Assembly (NCBI RefSeq): GCF_000407565.1
Contig: NZ_ASWI01000004.1
Span: 514,001 to 578,000 of the forward strand
From: Enterococcus cecorum DSM 20682 = ATCC 43198
Lineage (GTDB): Bacteria; Bacillota; Bacilli; Lactobacillales; Enterococcaceae
Direction: 5' to 3'
Length of the DNA: 64,000 nt
The position numbers and the translations under genes are program-made. This document shows positions 27,707-37,145 of the stretch, in pieces. How positions within the stretch are numbered: position 1 is the first letter of the stretch; every line of letters starts with the position of its first letter. The notes under the pieces were generated by a model. That model was not told where the DNA came from and searched no databases. It worked only from the letters and a program-made list of their open reading frames with translations.

Positions 27707-27767
27707 AAGTTTTTGGCATACTAATAGATGTAGAGGAGACTACATATAAATTTAGGAGGCAATAACG

Positions 27768-29165
27768 ATGAACGAAAGAAAGCGTATATTTGATTTAGTG
27801 AAACAAGGAGTTATTTCTACTGAAGAGGCATTAGTTCTATTGGAAAATATTGCCAAAGAAACTGGGGGACGGGTAAAACCATCTGAAGACGATATTAGTC
27901 CAAAAGATTGGTTTATATCAAGTGATCGTTCATTAGATGATGAATCTTCAATGGACGCAATTGATGAATTAACACAATTAGAGAATTTAGAACATCAAAT
28001 CGATGAAATCAATATTCAGTTGATTGAATTAAATGAAACTTTACAGCTTGAAGAATCTGCAGAATTATTACAGCAAAAACGTACATTACAAGATGAGCTT
28101 GCAAAATTAATGGCTGAAAAACAAGTTTTAGAAGCAAAAATTGATGAAAAATTCTATCATAAAGCAAATCAACATACACAAACAGAAACTGATTCATGGA
28201 AGGAACAAGCAAGTGATACCTTCTCTCAAGTAAGTGATAAATTATCTGATGTCACTGCACAATTGGGACGTTTCTTCAAAAAATCAATTAAAAATGTGTC
28301 ACAAACAGTGGAAGATAATGTAGAATGGAAGGAGCTAAGTATTAAGGTTCCTGGTTTAGCAGTGACCAGTTTCGAACATGAATTTTCATATCAAGAAAGC
28401 CAACCAACGATTTTAGATTTTAAATTAGCGAATGGTTCAATTGATTTTAGAACTTATGATCAAGACTATATTAAGATTAAAGCCGATATCAAGATTTATG
28501 GTAAGTTTGATGAATCTGATCCACTTGCTGCGGTGATGAAAAGATCGACTATCGAATTGACTTCAGATAAGTTGATTTATCATCTACCTAATAAACGCAT
28601 TAAGGCTGATTTAGTGGTATACTTACCTGAAAAGACTTATGATTATATCAGTGCACGTGTCTTAAATGGAGATGTAACCTTTGATCATTTGCAAGGAAAA
28701 GATTTCTTTGTGAAAGTAACGAACGGAGATATGGCATTTCAAGATGTTAGAGCTACTATGATAGAATTAGAAGGAACCAATGGAGATATCAAAGTAACGG
28801 ATAGTAATGTGAATGATATCGTTGTTGAAACTGTCAATGGGGATGTACGTGTAGGTAGCACGCCAGAAACTGCTAGAATTAATTTAATCAATGGTGATGT
28901 GAAGTTAACTTTTGTAAATGATGGCTTGCAAGCTTTAAATGTTAATTCAGTAAATGGTGATATTAAGGTTGCGATGCCGAAAAATAATGGCTATGAATTA
29001 TCAGCTAAGACAAATTTTGGCTCTATTCAAAGTCGTTTGGAAAATATTGAATTAGTTGAAGAAGTAAATGAAAAAATGAATCATCAATTGTCTCTTCGAC
29101 GTGTTGCCGATACAACAGCAAAAGTGACTTTAAGCAGCAATACAGGAAGCATATATATTAAATAG
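27768..29165 (+). CDS. liaX: LiaX-like envelope stress protein (DUF4097)
   Basis: A 465-residue protein. An N-terminal helical domain (MNERKRIFDLVKQGVISTEE, then a long coiled coil about residues 65-135) is followed by a C-terminal DUF4097 beta-helix-like domain. That domain has repeated NGDV/NGDI turns (about residues 220-465). It matches the LiaX architecture of E. faecalis, where LiaX senses daptomycin and antimicrobial peptides and controls the LiaFSR response. It is followed by liaY and liaZ homologues as in that species. It is shorter than the roughly 530 residues I recall for E. faecalis LiaX. Confidence 0.85.
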   Translation: MNERKRIFDLVKQGVISTEEALVLLENIAKETGGRVKPSEDDISPKDWFISSDRSLDDESSMDAIDELTQLENLEHQIDEINIQLIELNETLQLEESAELLQQKRTLQDELAKLMAEKQVLEAKIDEKFYHKANQHTQTETDSWKEQASDTFSQVSDKLSDVTAQLGRFFKKSIKNVSQTVEDNVEWKELSIKVPGLAVTSFEHEFSYQESQPTILDFKLANGSIDFRTYDQDYIKIKADIKIYGKFDESDPLAAVMKRSTIELTSDKLIYHLPNKRIKADLVVYLPEKTYDYISARVLNGDVTFDHLQGKDFFVKVTNGDMAFQDVRATMIELEGTNGDIKVTDSNVNDIVVETVNGDVRVGSTPETARINLINGDVKLTFVNDGLQALNVNSVNGDIKVAMPKNNGYELSAKTNFGSIQSRLENIELVEEVNEKMNHQLSLRRVADTTAKVTLSSNTGSIYIK

Positions 29166-29186
29166 AAACAGAGAGTGTGGACATAA

Positions 29187-29483
29187 ATGAAAAAACTGAC
29201 GAAATCAGCCAATAATCGAGTGGTATCCGGTGTACTAGGTGGTATTGGTGAATTCTTTAATATTGATCCTACAATTTTGCGGATAATTTTTGTTATTTTG
29301 ATATTTATTGGATATGGCACGGTAATTCCAGTGTATCTTGTCGCTTTTCTAATCATCCCAGATTCAAGTGGTAAAATGACATTAGTCGAAAGATCAAAAA
29401 CAAAAGTGATTCACCAAAGACCAGTGAAAAAGGTTAAGCCATTGGAACAAGATGATAGTGATGATGATTGGAGTGACTTTTAA
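29187..29483 (+). CDS. liaY: LiaY-like PspC-domain membrane protein
   Basis: A 98-residue protein with an N-terminal PspC domain (KLTKSANNRVVSGVLGGIGEFFNIDPTILRI, then one or two membrane helices to about residue 55) and a charged cytoplasmic tail ending in DDSDDDWSDF. It lies in the liaX operon and overlaps liaZ by one base (TAATG). In E. faecalis LiaY is implicated in membrane remodelling during daptomycin stress; this role is inferred by homology and context. Confidence 0.83.
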   Translation: MKKLTKSANNRVVSGVLGGIGEFFNIDPTILRIIFVILIFIGYGTVIPVYLVAFLIIPDSSGKMTLVERSKTKVIHQRPVKKVKPLEQDDSDDDWSDF

Positions 29484-29830
29484 TGGGTTACTTTGCACGT
29501 CTAGTTGTAACAATGCTCACCTTTATTGGAATAACAGTGTTTTTACCTCAATTACTTTATGTAGATACCTTTCAAACAGCACTGTTAGCTAGTTTTGTAC
29601 TATCTATATTAAATATCATAGTTAGACCAATTCTTTTGTTATTTACACTACCACTGAATATTTTAACGTTAGGGTTATTTACCTTTATTGTTAATTCAAT
29701 GATGTTGGTAATGACTGCCAATATTTTAGGTGAAAACCATTTTTCATTTACTAGTTTTTCAGCTGCCGTTATAGTAGCAGTGATAATGTCTGTGGTGAAT
29801 ACTATCATCAACAGCTACCACGCCGATTAA
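29483..29830 (+). CDS. liaZ: LiaZ-like phage-holin-family membrane protein
   Basis: A 115-residue protein with about four membrane helices of the mycobacterial four-TM holin family. The motif VLSILNIIVRPILLLFTLPLNILTLGLFTF is typical of this family. The start overlaps the liaY stop. Third gene of the liaXYZ operon. A lytic role is not implied by the family name. Confidence 0.83.
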   Translation: MGYFARLVVTMLTFIGITVFLPQLLYVDTFQTALLASFVLSILNIIVRPILLLFTLPLNILTLGLFTFIVNSMMLVMTANILGENHFSFTSFSAAVIVAVIMSVVNTIINSYHAD

Positions 29831-29833
29831 ATG

Positions 29834-29879
29834 AAAGTACAAAAGCCAGTTAGGGTAGATTGGCTTTTGTACTTTTTTC
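29834..29879 (+). terminator. liaXYZ terminator
   Basis: AAAGTACAAAAGCCA (29834-29848) pairs with TGGCTTTTGTACTTT (29861-29875), 15 bp, followed by a T-run. Confidence 0.95.
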
Positions 29880-29955
29880 TTTTTTGCAAATGATTACAAA
29901 AACTTGAAAAAAATTCAATAATCTTGTGAATAAAGTAGTCATTAGCTGAAACAAA

Positions 29956-29964
29956 TGGTAAAAT
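29956..29964 (+). promoter_or_regulatory. hprK operon promoter (extended -10)
   Basis: TG, one base, TAAAAT at 29959-29964. The -35 candidate TAGTCA at 17 bp is weak. Confidence 0.5.
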
Positions 29965-30002
29965 AGAAGAGTATAGATTGTTTTGAAAAGAGGGTGTTAT
30001 TT

Positions 30003-30938
30003 ATGAGTGAAACAGTCAAAGTGATTGATTTAGTAAATGCCTTACAATTAGAAATCATTACTGGTGATGAAGAAGCTTTACAAAGAGAAATCAAAATTAG
30101 TGATATTTCACGTCCTGGATTAGAGCTTACTGGCTACTTCACATATTATTCATATAATCGAATTCAACTATTTGGTAGTAAAGAAATTACCTTTGCGCAA
30201 AGAATGTTACCAGAAGAGAGATTGATGGTCATGCGTAGGATGTGTGCACCAGAAATTCCAGCCTTTGTTATCTCTCGCGGTTTAGAAGTGCCTAAAGAAT
30301 TGATACAAGCTGGTGATGAAGCAGGAATCCCTGTCTTACGTTCTAGTGTGTCAACTTCCCGCTTATTAGGTCAATTATCTAGTTTTTTAGATAGTAAATT
30401 AGCTGTCAGAGAAAGTATTCATGGCGTATTAGTAGATGTTTATGGTTTAGGTGTCTTAATTCAAGGTAGTAGCGGTATTGGTAAAAGTGAAACCGCCCTA
30501 GAATTGATTAAACGTGGTCATCGACTTATCGCAGATGACCGTGTTGATGTTTACAAGCAAGACGACTTAACATTAATTGGTGAGCCACCAAAAATTTTAG
30601 AGCATTTAATCGAAATTCGTGGGATTGGCATTATTGATGTCATGAATCTATTCGGTGCGAGTGCGGTGCGTGGTTCGATGCAAGTGCAATTAGCAGTTTA
30701 TTTAGAAGCATGGGAAAAAGATAAACAATATGATCGCCTTGGTTCTGAAAATGCCACGGTTGAAATTGGCGATGTTGCTATTCCGCAAATTCGCATCCCT
30801 GTTAAGACTGGTCGAAATGTCGCAATTATTATTGAGGTTGCTGCGATGAACTTTAGAGCAAAGACCATGGGATTTGATGCAACGAAAAAATTTGAAGAAC
30901 GTTTATCATTATTGATTGCTGAAAATTCAGGAAAGTAG
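30003..30938 (+). CDS. hprK: HPr kinase/phosphorylase
   Basis: A 311-residue bifunctional enzyme that phosphorylates HPr on Ser46 (and reverses it), generating the CcpA corepressor. An N-terminal domain (about 1-130) precedes the kinase domain. That domain has Walker A GSSGIGKS (155-162), the HprK signature [10 protein letters not shown] and the C-terminal helix. The ATG at 30003 is 8 bp behind AGAGGG; the GTG at 29994 overlaps that SD. It is first in an operon with lgt, gpsA and galU. Its target regulator, CcpA, is encoded 5 kb downstream. Confidence 0.97.
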   Translation: MSETVKVIDLVNALQLEIITGDEEALQREIKISDISRPGLELTGYFTYYSYNRIQLFGSKEITFAQRMLPEERLMVMRRMCAPEIPAFVISRGLEVPKELIQAGDEAGIPVLRSSVSTSRLLGQLSSFLDSKLAVRESIHGVLVDVYGLGVLIQGSSGIGKSETALELIKRGHRLIADDRVDVYKQDDLTLIGEPPKILEHLIEIRGIGIIDVMNLFGASAVRGSMQVQLAVYLEAWEKDKQYDRLGSENATVEIGDVAIPQIRIPVKTGRNVAIIIEVAAMNFRAKTMGFDATKKFEERLSLLIAENSGK

Positions 30939-30948
30939 GGAGTTGTCT

Positions 30949-31782
30949 TTGATATTGTCACAAGTGAATCGTGTTGCATTTGAACTGTTTGGCTTGCCTG
31001 TTTATTGGTATGCATTAATTATTGTATCTAGTATTATTTTAGCCATGTATTTAAGTTCACGTGAAGCCCAGCGTGTCGGCATGAAGGCTGATGATGTCTA
31101 TGATTTTATGCTTATTGGCTTACCATTGGCTTTTGTTGGTGCAAGAATCTACTACATTATTTTCGATATCCAACCCTATCTGGCAGACCCTATCCAAATT
31201 TTTAATATTCGTGCCGGTGGATTAGCTATTTATGGCGGCTTAATTGCTGGTGGTGCTTGGTTAATTTATTTTTGCTATAAAAATTATATTGATATTTGGA
31301 AGTTCTTAGATATTGCTGCACCAAATGTCTTGTTGGCGCAGGCGATTGGTAGATGGGGAAACTTTATGAACCATGAAGCTTTTGGTGGAAAAACCACACT
31401 AGACTTTTTACAACAGCTTCATCTTCCAAAATTTATCATCGAAAATATGTATATTGATGGTTTCTATCGTCAACCAACCTTTTTATATGAATCATTGTGG
31501 AGTATTACTGGCTTTATCCTTATTATTTTATTAAGAAAATATCGTACTTCCATGTTCAAACAAGGTGAAATTGCTCTAAGTTATTGTATCTGGTATAGTT
31601 TTGGCCGTTTCTTTATTGAAGGTATGCGTACAGACAGCCTATATTTATTTGGCTCAATTCGTGTATCACAATTATTGTCAGCTATATTATTCTTTGGGGC
31701 ATTTGCGGTTGGTTATTATCGTCGCAAACAAAATATTTCAGATTACACACGTTCATTAGGTAGTAACGAGTTTATCATCTAA
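30949..31782 (+). CDS. lgt: Prolipoprotein diacylglyceryl transferase
   Basis: A 277-residue inner-membrane enzyme that attaches diacylglycerol to the lipobox Cys of lipoproteins, such as LivJ and PstS in this window. It has seven hydrophobic segments and the Lgt signature [14 protein letters not shown] (Arg and Asn essential). [14 protein letters not shown] and [23 protein letters not shown] are also present. Start TTG 30949 is 6 bp behind AGGGAG; no ATG fits. It follows hprK by 10 bp. Confidence 0.95.
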   Translation: MILSQVNRVAFELFGLPVYWYALIIVSSIILAMYLSSREAQRVGMKADDVYDFMLIGLPLAFVGARIYYIIFDIQPYLADPIQIFNIRAGGLAIYGGLIAGGAWLIYFCYKNYIDIWKFLDIAAPNVLLAQAIGRWGNFMNHEAFGGKTTLDFLQQLHLPKFIIENMYIDGFYRQPTFLYESLWSITGFILIILLRKYRTSMFKQGEIALSYCIWYSFGRFFIEGMRTDSLYLFGSIRVSQLLSAILFFGAFAVGYYRRKQNISDYTRSLGSNEFII

Positions 31783-31796
31783 AGGGGGAAATTCTT

Positions 31797-32825
31797 TTGA
31801 AACAGAAAATTACAGTTTTAGGTCCAGGATCATGGGGGAGTGCACTTGCCCAAGTATTGGCTGAAAATGGTCATGACGTAGTGATTTGGGGAAATAACCC
31901 AGCTCAAATTGATGAAATCAATACTTATCATACGAATCGCCATTATTTACCAAATCTAAAATTACCTTCATCTATTCGTGGAGAAAAAGATTTGGCCACA
32001 GCTGTGAAAGATGCAGATGCTGTTTTGTTTGTTGTACCGACAAAAGCAATGAGAAGTGTGGCGAAGCAATTTAACCAAGTGTGTCAAAATCAACCTGTGA
32101 TTATTCATGCATCAAAAGGATTGGAACAAAAAACACATAAACGCATTTCTGAAATCTTATTAGAGGAAATAGAGGAAGCACATCGTCAGGCCGTAGTTGT
32201 GCTATCTGGTCCAAGTCATGCTGAAGAAGTATCCGTACATGATATTACGACAATCACGGCAGCAAGTGAAAATGAACAGGCTGCCAAATATGTGCAACAG
32301 TTATTTACCAATGAATATTTCCGTATCTATACAAATACCGATGTCATCGGTGTTGAAACAGGAGCGGCCTTGAAAAATATTATTGCGATTGGTGCTGGAG
32401 CTTTACATGGGTTAGGCTTTGGTGATGATGCCAAAGCGGCGATTATGACCCGTGGTTTAGCTGAGATTTCTCGTCTAGGCGTGGCGATGGGAGCAGACCC
32501 ATTAACTTTTATCGGTTTAAGTGGTGTAGGTGATTTAATCGTTACTTGTACCAGTGTTCACTCAAGAAATTGGCGCGCTGGTAACTTATTAGGTAAAGGC
32601 CATCAATTAGATGAAGTACTAGACAATATGGGGATGATTGTCGAAGGGGTTGCGACGACCAATGCGGCAATGGAACTTTCACAACAATTGGGAGTTGAAA
32701 TGCCAATTACGCAAGCGATTTATCAAGTACTTTATGAAAATCGTGATATCAAAACAGTAGCTAAAGATATCATGCTACGTGATAGTAAAGTTGAAAATGA
32801 ATTCTCAAATTTGTATCGAAAGTAG
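31797..32825 (+). CDS. gpsA: Glycerol-3-phosphate dehydrogenase (NAD(P)+)
   Basis: A 342-residue cytosolic enzyme that reduces dihydroxyacetone phosphate to sn-glycerol 3-phosphate for phospholipid synthesis. The Rossmann motif [10 protein letters not shown] (about residues 8-17), the conserved [14 protein letters not shown] and the catalytic Lys region [13 protein letters not shown] are seen. The TTG start follows AAAGGGGG at the expected distance. Confidence 0.97.
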   Translation: MKQKITVLGPGSWGSALAQVLAENGHDVVIWGNNPAQIDEINTYHTNRHYLPNLKLPSSIRGEKDLATAVKDADAVLFVVPTKAMRSVAKQFNQVCQNQPVIIHASKGLEQKTHKRISEILLEEIEEAHRQAVVVLSGPSHAEEVSVHDITTITAASENEQAAKYVQQLFTNEYFRIYTNTDVIGVETGAALKNIIAIGAGALHGLGFGDDAKAAIMTRGLAEISRLGVAMGADPLTFIGLSGVGDLIVTCTSVHSRNWRAGNLLGKGHQLDEVLDNMGMIVEGVATTNAAMELSQQLGVEMPITQAIYQVLYENRDIKTVAKDIMLRDSKVENEFSNLYRK

Positions 32826-32833
32826 GGGTTGAA

Positions 32834-33724
32834 ATGAAAGTAAGAAAAGCAGTGATTCCCGCAGCAGGATTAGGAACTCGATTTTTACCTGCAACAAAGG
32901 CGATGGCGAAAGAAATGTTGCCAATTGTCGATAAACCAACGATTCAATTTATTGTAGAAGAAGCGTTGAAATCAGGAATTGAAGACATTTTAATTGTGAC
33001 AGGAAAAGCCAAACGTCCAATTGAAGATCATTTTGATTCCAATATTGAATTAGAAACAAATTTACGTGAAAAAGGTAAAGATGATTTACTAAAATTAGTT
33101 GAAGAAACAACGGATGTCAACTTACATTTTATTCGTCAATCTCATCCAAAAGGTCTTGGTCATGCTGTATTACAAGCAAAAGCCTTTGTTGGTAACGAAC
33201 CATTTTTAGTCATGCTTGGTGATGATTTGATGGAAGATAAAGTACCATTAAGTAAGCAATTGATGGATGATTATGAACGTACGCATGCTTCTACGATTGC
33301 CGTGATGGAAGTAGACCATGAAGAGACGTCTAAATATGGCATTATCAATCCAGGTAATCAAGTTGTCACTGGCTTATACAATGTTAAAAATTTTGTGGAA
33401 AAACCGCAGCCAAGTGAAGCGCCAAGTAATTTAGCGATTATTGGTCGTTATCTATTGACACCTGAAATATTTGAAATACTAGAAAATCAAAAGCCAGGTG
33501 CAGGTAATGAAATTCAACTAACTGATGCCATCGATGCTTTAAACCAAACCCAACGAGTCTTTGCACGAGAATTCAAAGGAACACGTTATGATGTGGGGGA
33601 TAAATTTGGATTCTTAAAAACAAGTATTAAATATGGTTTGACACACCCAGAAGTTAAAGACAATTTACGTCAATACATTATTGATTTAGCGCATGAACTA
33701 GAATCTAAAAAAGAAGAAAAATAG
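32834..33724 (+). CDS. galU: UTP-glucose-1-phosphate uridylyltransferase
   Basis: A 296-residue enzyme that makes UDP-glucose for glycolipids, teichoic acid decoration and polysaccharides. The nucleotide-binding N-terminus [24 protein letters not shown] and the sugar site VEKP are typical. Also present are LGDDLM and the [13 protein letters not shown] motif. Preceded by TAGGGGT. The pgcA-type mutase at 54.6 kb would supply glucose 1-phosphate. Confidence 0.97.
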   Translation: MKVRKAVIPAAGLGTRFLPATKAMAKEMLPIVDKPTIQFIVEEALKSGIEDILIVTGKAKRPIEDHFDSNIELETNLREKGKDDLLKLVEETTDVNLHFIRQSHPKGLGHAVLQAKAFVGNEPFLVMLGDDLMEDKVPLSKQLMDDYERTHASTIAVMEVDHEETSKYGIINPGNQVVTGLYNVKNFVEKPQPSEAPSNLAIIGRYLLTPEIFEILENQKPGAGNEIQLTDAIDALNQTQRVFAREFKGTRYDVGDKFGFLKTSIKYGLTHPEVKDNLRQYIIDLAHELESKKEEK

Positions 33725-33737
33725 GGGAGTGAAGACA

Positions 33738-34169
33738 ATGAATGGTATTGAAATTGCTGCATTAATCGCTGCGATTGCTTTTGCTGGATTAATGTTTTTC
33801 TTAATTCGGTTGGTACAAAAAGTCAATCGTGTAATATCTAATGTCGAAAAGACGGTGGAAGAGGCGAATCACACCATTCAAATCGTTACGAAAGATGCTG
33901 ATATTTTGTCTCGAGAAGTAGAGGGACTACTAGTTAAAAGCAATGAATTATTAGCAGATGTTAGTCAAAAAGTAGCGACTATTGACCCACTATTTACGGC
34001 AGTTGCTGATTTAAGCGAGAGTGTAAGTGATTTGAATCTTGCTAGTCGTAATCTAGTATCACATGTTGGAACAATCGGAAAAGCGACTGCACAAACTGCG
34101 ATTGTTGGACGTGTTGGGCAGTTAGCAGCAAAATATATGAAAAAAAATAAAACACAAACGGAGGAATAG
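33738..34169 (+). CDS. DUF948 membrane-anchored protein
   Basis: A 143-residue protein with one N-terminal transmembrane helix (about residues 3-25) and a long helical coiled coil rich in Val, Asp and Glu. It is a DUF948 family member. The ATG at 33738 is about 8 bp behind AGGGGAG; the GTG at 33729 overlaps that SD. It pairs with the next gene (YtxH) in many Firmicutes. Function is not established. Confidence 0.85.
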   Translation: MNGIEIAALIAAIAFAGLMFFLIRLVQKVNRVISNVEKTVEEANHTIQIVTKDADILSREVEGLLVKSNELLADVSQKVATIDPLFTAVADLSESVSDLNLASRNLVSHVGTIGKATAQTAIVGRVGQLAAKYMKKNKTQTEE

Positions 34170-34171
34170 AC

Positions 34172-34774
34172 ATGGGTAAAAATAGCGGCTTTTTATTAGG
34201 TGCATTAATTGGTGGTAGTGCTGCAGCGATCACAGCTTTATTATTAGCACCTGAATCTGGAAAAGAATTACGCGCTCGTTTGGCTAAACAATTGGATGAT
34301 GTTTTAGATTCAACGGCAGATTATAATGATCAAGTTGTTGATAAGGCAGATGATTTAAAAAAATTAGCTCAAGCTAAGGCTATTCAATTAACAAAACAAT
34401 CAGAAGAAATTGCTAATTTGTTAAAAGAAAAAACTGGTGTAGCTACGAATGAACTATATGCTGATTTAAAAGATCAAGTAGTAGATTTAACCAATAAAGT
34501 GAAACAATCTGTTCAAGATTTGGACTTATCTAACAAGTTATCAGATGTTGCTGTTTCTGAGGATGTTGAGCCAAAAGGTGAAGATATTATTTTAGACTTT
34601 GAGGCTTTAGCTAGTGAAGATGAAACGGACGATGAAAAAGATATCGTCGTTGGCAAGATTGAGGATCTTATCGAACAAGTTGCTAGTGAAGAACCAGTTA
34701 ATGAGTCACAACAGAATGATGAAACGCAAACTGATGTCCTAGATTCTGAAGATAGCGAATTAGAAGAAAAATAA
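34172..34774 (+). CDS. YtxH-domain protein
   Basis: A 200-residue protein. The Gly-rich membrane segment SGFLLGALIGGSAAAITALLLAPESGKELRARL (about residues 4-37) is the YtxH signature. A helical coiled region and a very acidic C-terminal tail (residues 130-200, many Asp and Glu) follow. It is likely anchored in the membrane and cytoplasmic. It is two bases behind the DUF948 gene. Related proteins are stress-associated, but the role is unknown. Confidence 0.85.
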   Translation: MGKNSGFLLGALIGGSAAAITALLLAPESGKELRARLAKQLDDVLDSTADYNDQVVDKADDLKKLAQAKAIQLTKQSEEIANLLKEKTGVATNELYADLKDQVVDLTNKVKQSVQDLDLSNKLSDVAVSEDVEPKGEDIILDFEALASEDETDDEKDIVVGKIEDLIEQVASEEPVNESQQNDETQTDVLDSEDSELEEK

Positions 34775-34809
34775 AAAATCAGGTTTTCCATTTTGGAAAA
34801 CCTGATTTT
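34773..34809. terminator. Bidirectional terminator between ytxH and pepQ
   Basis: AAAATCAGGTTTTCCA and TGGAAAACCTGATTTT form a 16-bp stem with a TTT loop. Confidence 0.93.
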
Positions 34810-34811
34810 GT

Positions 34812-35909
34812 TTATAATACAATTAATTCTTTTGGCGTTTGCGTGAAGCTTTGGCAACCATCTTTTGTGACATAAACACAGTCTTCAATTCGGACACCCA
34901 CTTCATTAGGAATATATATCCCAGGTTCGATAGAGAAGCACATACCTTCTTTAAGCACCATAGCATTACCTTCGACAATTGATGGAAATTCATGAACAGT
35001 CGTACCAATACCATGACCGAGACGATGGGTAAAGTATTCGCCATAGCCAGCATCTGTAATAACATTACGTGCAATCGCATCTAACTCTTGGGCTGTAATT
35101 CCAGGTTTTACAGCATTTTGAGCAGCTAATTGTGCTTGTAAGACAACTTCATAAACTTCGCGTTGTTTAGCGGTAGGTTCTTTAAAGGAAACCGTTCTAG
35201 TAGCATCACTGCAGTAACCTTTCCAGACTACACCTAAGTCAAAGAGGGCGAAATCATGATTGCGCAACTGTAGACTGCCTGGATTCCCGTGTGGATTGGC
35301 TGCATTATCACCAAATAAAATTAAGGTATCAAAGGACATTTTACTTACACCTTGTTTTTTCAATTGATATTCAATTTCGGCAACAATTTCTTGTTCAGTT
35401 ACTTTTTCTTTTAAGGCCTTAAATCCAATTTCAAATGCGACATCAGCCCAATGTCCAGCTTCAAGGAGTGTTTGAATTTCTTCTGGCGTTTTAACAAGCT
35501 GAATTTGCTGTAAGATAGGAGTAATATCTGCAGAAAAATCAACAGTGGCTAACCCGTCTTTTAATATTTCGAAACGTTCGACGCTTAATTGATTTTTTTC
35601 TAAAGCCATTTTTTTGAATTGACCAAAGCGCGATTTTAATTCATTCAAAATAATCTGCCAAGGATTTTGGGTGTCTAAGTAACCAATGACATCTTCACTG
35701 AAAGCTTTTTTGGCTTCAGGAACTTCCATTGCAGGAGTGAATAAAAAAGGTGCTTTGTCAGCATGAATAAAGAGTGCTAATACACGTTCATGAGGATCAC
35801 TTTCAAAGCCAGTTAAGTAGGCAATTGAACTTGGGTTGCTAACATAGGCAACTTCTACTTGATTGTTTTGCATCCATTCTCGGAGTTCATTTATTTTTTT
35901 GATATTCAT
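34812..35909 (-). CDS. pepQ: Xaa-Pro dipeptidase (M24)
   Basis: A 365-residue cytosolic metallopeptidase that cleaves X-Pro dipeptides. It has a creatinase-like N-terminal domain and a pita-bread C-terminal domain. The latter carries metal ligands in FDLGVVWKGYCSDATRT, GHGIGTTVHEFP and EGMCFSIEPGIY. ATG (35909) is 7 bp behind AGAAGG. It diverges from ccpA; the same pairing is conserved in lactobacilli and enterococci. The promoter region faces the cre-like site, so CcpA may influence it. Confidence 0.95.
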   Translation of the reverse strand: MNIKKINELREWMQNNQVEVAYVSNPSSIAYLTGFESDPHERVLALFIHADKAPFLFTPAMEVPEAKKAFSEDVIGYLDTQNPWQIILNELKSRFGQFKKMALEKNQLSVERFEILKDGLATVDFSADITPILQQIQLVKTPEEIQTLLEAGHWADVAFEIGFKALKEKVTEQEIVAEIEYQLKKQGVSKMSFDTLILFGDNAANPHGNPGSLQLRNHDFALFDLGVVWKGYCSDATRTVSFKEPTAKQREVYEVVLQAQLAAQNAVKPGITAQELDAIARNVITDAGYGEYFTHRLGHGIGTTVHEFPSIVEGNAMVLKEGMCFSIEPGIYIPNEVGVRIEDCVYVTKDGCQSFTQTPKELIVL

Positions 35910-35941
35910 CAAAAAACCTTCTTTCCATCAAACTTACCTCT

Positions 35942-35970
35942 ATTGTATCTAATTTTTGATAAAGTGAAAA
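35942..35970 (-). promoter_or_regulatory. pepQ promoter
   Basis: On the minus strand TTTTCA, 17 bp, TACAAT. Confidence 0.65.
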
Positions 35971-35998
35971 GAAATTTCGGAAAAATAATGAAAATGAT

Positions 35999-36013
35999 AT
36001 AAAAACGGTTGCA
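35999..36013 (+). promoter_or_regulatory. cre-like site in the pepQ-ccpA intergenic region
   Basis: ATAAAAACGGTTGCA matches WTGNAANCGNWNNCW except at one position (A for G at position 3). It overlaps the ccpA -35 box, so CcpA could autorepress. Confidence 0.55.
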
Positions 36014-36037
36014 AATCAGTGAAAATTCTGCTATTCT
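36009..36037 (+). promoter_or_regulatory. ccpA promoter
   Basis: TTGCAA (36009-36014), 17 bp, TATTCT (36032-36037). Confidence 0.75.
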
Positions 36038-36056
36038 AACTAAGAAATGTAAATGA

Positions 36057-36071
36057 TATTTTCTGAAAATT
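36057..36071 (+). promoter_or_regulatory. CodY box in the ccpA leader (14/15)
   Basis: TATTTTCTGAAAATT differs from the CodY consensus only at the first base. It lies about 20 bp downstream of the -10 box, just before the ccpA SD, a position suited to a roadblock. Confidence 0.82.
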
Positions 36072-36090
36072 ATAAAGGGGTTTATAGAGA

Positions 36091-37092
36091 ATGGATAAAC
36101 AAACAATTACAATTTATGATGTTGCACGTGAAGCAGATGTTTCGATGGCAACAGTTTCTCGTGTTGTCAATGGTAACCCAAATGTGAAACCTGCAACACG
36201 TAAAAAAGTACTTGAGGTCATCGAACGCCTGGATTATCGTCCAAACGCTGTGGCTCGTGGTTTAGCAAGTAAAAAGACGACTACAGTTGGTGTAATCATC
36301 CCTGATGTAAGCAATATGTTTTTTGCCTCATTAGCTCGTGGGATTGATGATATTGCCACAATGTATAAATATAATATTATTTTAGCTAACTCTGATGGTG
36401 ATAATCTTAAAGAAGTACACGTACTAAACAACTTGTTAGCAAAACAAGTGGACGGTATTATCTTTATGGGACATCATATCACAGATGAAATTCGTGGTGA
36501 GTTTTCACGTTCAAAAACACCAGTAGTATTGGCTGGTTCTATTGATCCAGATAATCAAGTAGGTAGCGTCAATATTGATTATCAAGCAGCTACAAAAGAA
36601 GCTGTTCAAATTCTAGTAAAAAACGGACATAAAGATATTGCCTTTGTTAGCGGTGCTTTAATTGATCCAATTAATGGACATGCACGTTTAGGTGGTTATA
36701 AACAAGCCTTAGAAGAAGCTGGTATTGCTTATAATGAAGGATTAATTTTTGAAGCACCTTATTCATTTAGAGATGGTTTACGTTTAGTTGAGCGCCTACG
36801 CAACTCAGGTGCAACCGCCGCATTTATTTCAGATGATGAATTAGCTGTTGGTATCCTTGATGGTTTATTAGATGCTGGAGTAAAAGTTCCTGAAGAATTC
36901 GAAATTATTACAAGCAATAACTCATTGCTTACAGATGTTGTTCGTCCTAAACTAACAACGATTACTCAGCCATTGTATGATATGGGTGCTGTTGCAATGC
37001 GCTTACTAACTAAATTAATGAACAAAGAAGAAGTTGAACAAAAAACAATTATTTTACCATTTGGTATTTCCGAAAAAGGTTCAACAAAATAA
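36091..37092 (+). CDS. ccpA: Catabolite control protein A
   Basis: A 333-residue LacI-family global regulator of carbon use, activated by HPr-Ser46-P. The N-terminal helix-turn-helix and hinge are [22 protein letters not shown] and [14 protein letters not shown], and a periplasmic-binding-like core follows. ATG is behind AAAGGGG. The gene has its own promoter with a cre-like site and CodY box. HprK, which makes its corepressor, is encoded in the same window. Confidence 0.97.
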   Translation: MDKQTITIYDVAREADVSMATVSRVVNGNPNVKPATRKKVLEVIERLDYRPNAVARGLASKKTTTVGVIIPDVSNMFFASLARGIDDIATMYKYNIILANSDGDNLKEVHVLNNLLAKQVDGIIFMGHHITDEIRGEFSRSKTPVVLAGSIDPDNQVGSVNIDYQAATKEAVQILVKNGHKDIAFVSGALIDPINGHARLGGYKQALEEAGIAYNEGLIFEAPYSFRDGLRLVERLRNSGATAAFISDDELAVGILDGLLDAGVKVPEEFEIITSNNSLLTDVVRPKLTTITQPLYDMGAVAMRLLTKLMNKEEVEQKTIILPFGISEKGSTK

Positions 37093-37107
37093 AATAATGG
37101 ATAGACG

Positions 37108-37140
37108 AAAAGACGACTCCAAATTGAAGTCGTCTTTTTT
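37108..37140. terminator. Bidirectional terminator between ccpA and the PBP gene
   Basis: AAAAGACGACT pairs with AGTCGTCTTTT, followed by T-runs; A-runs on the other side serve the minus strand. Confidence 0.93.
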
Positions 37141-37145
37141 GCATA

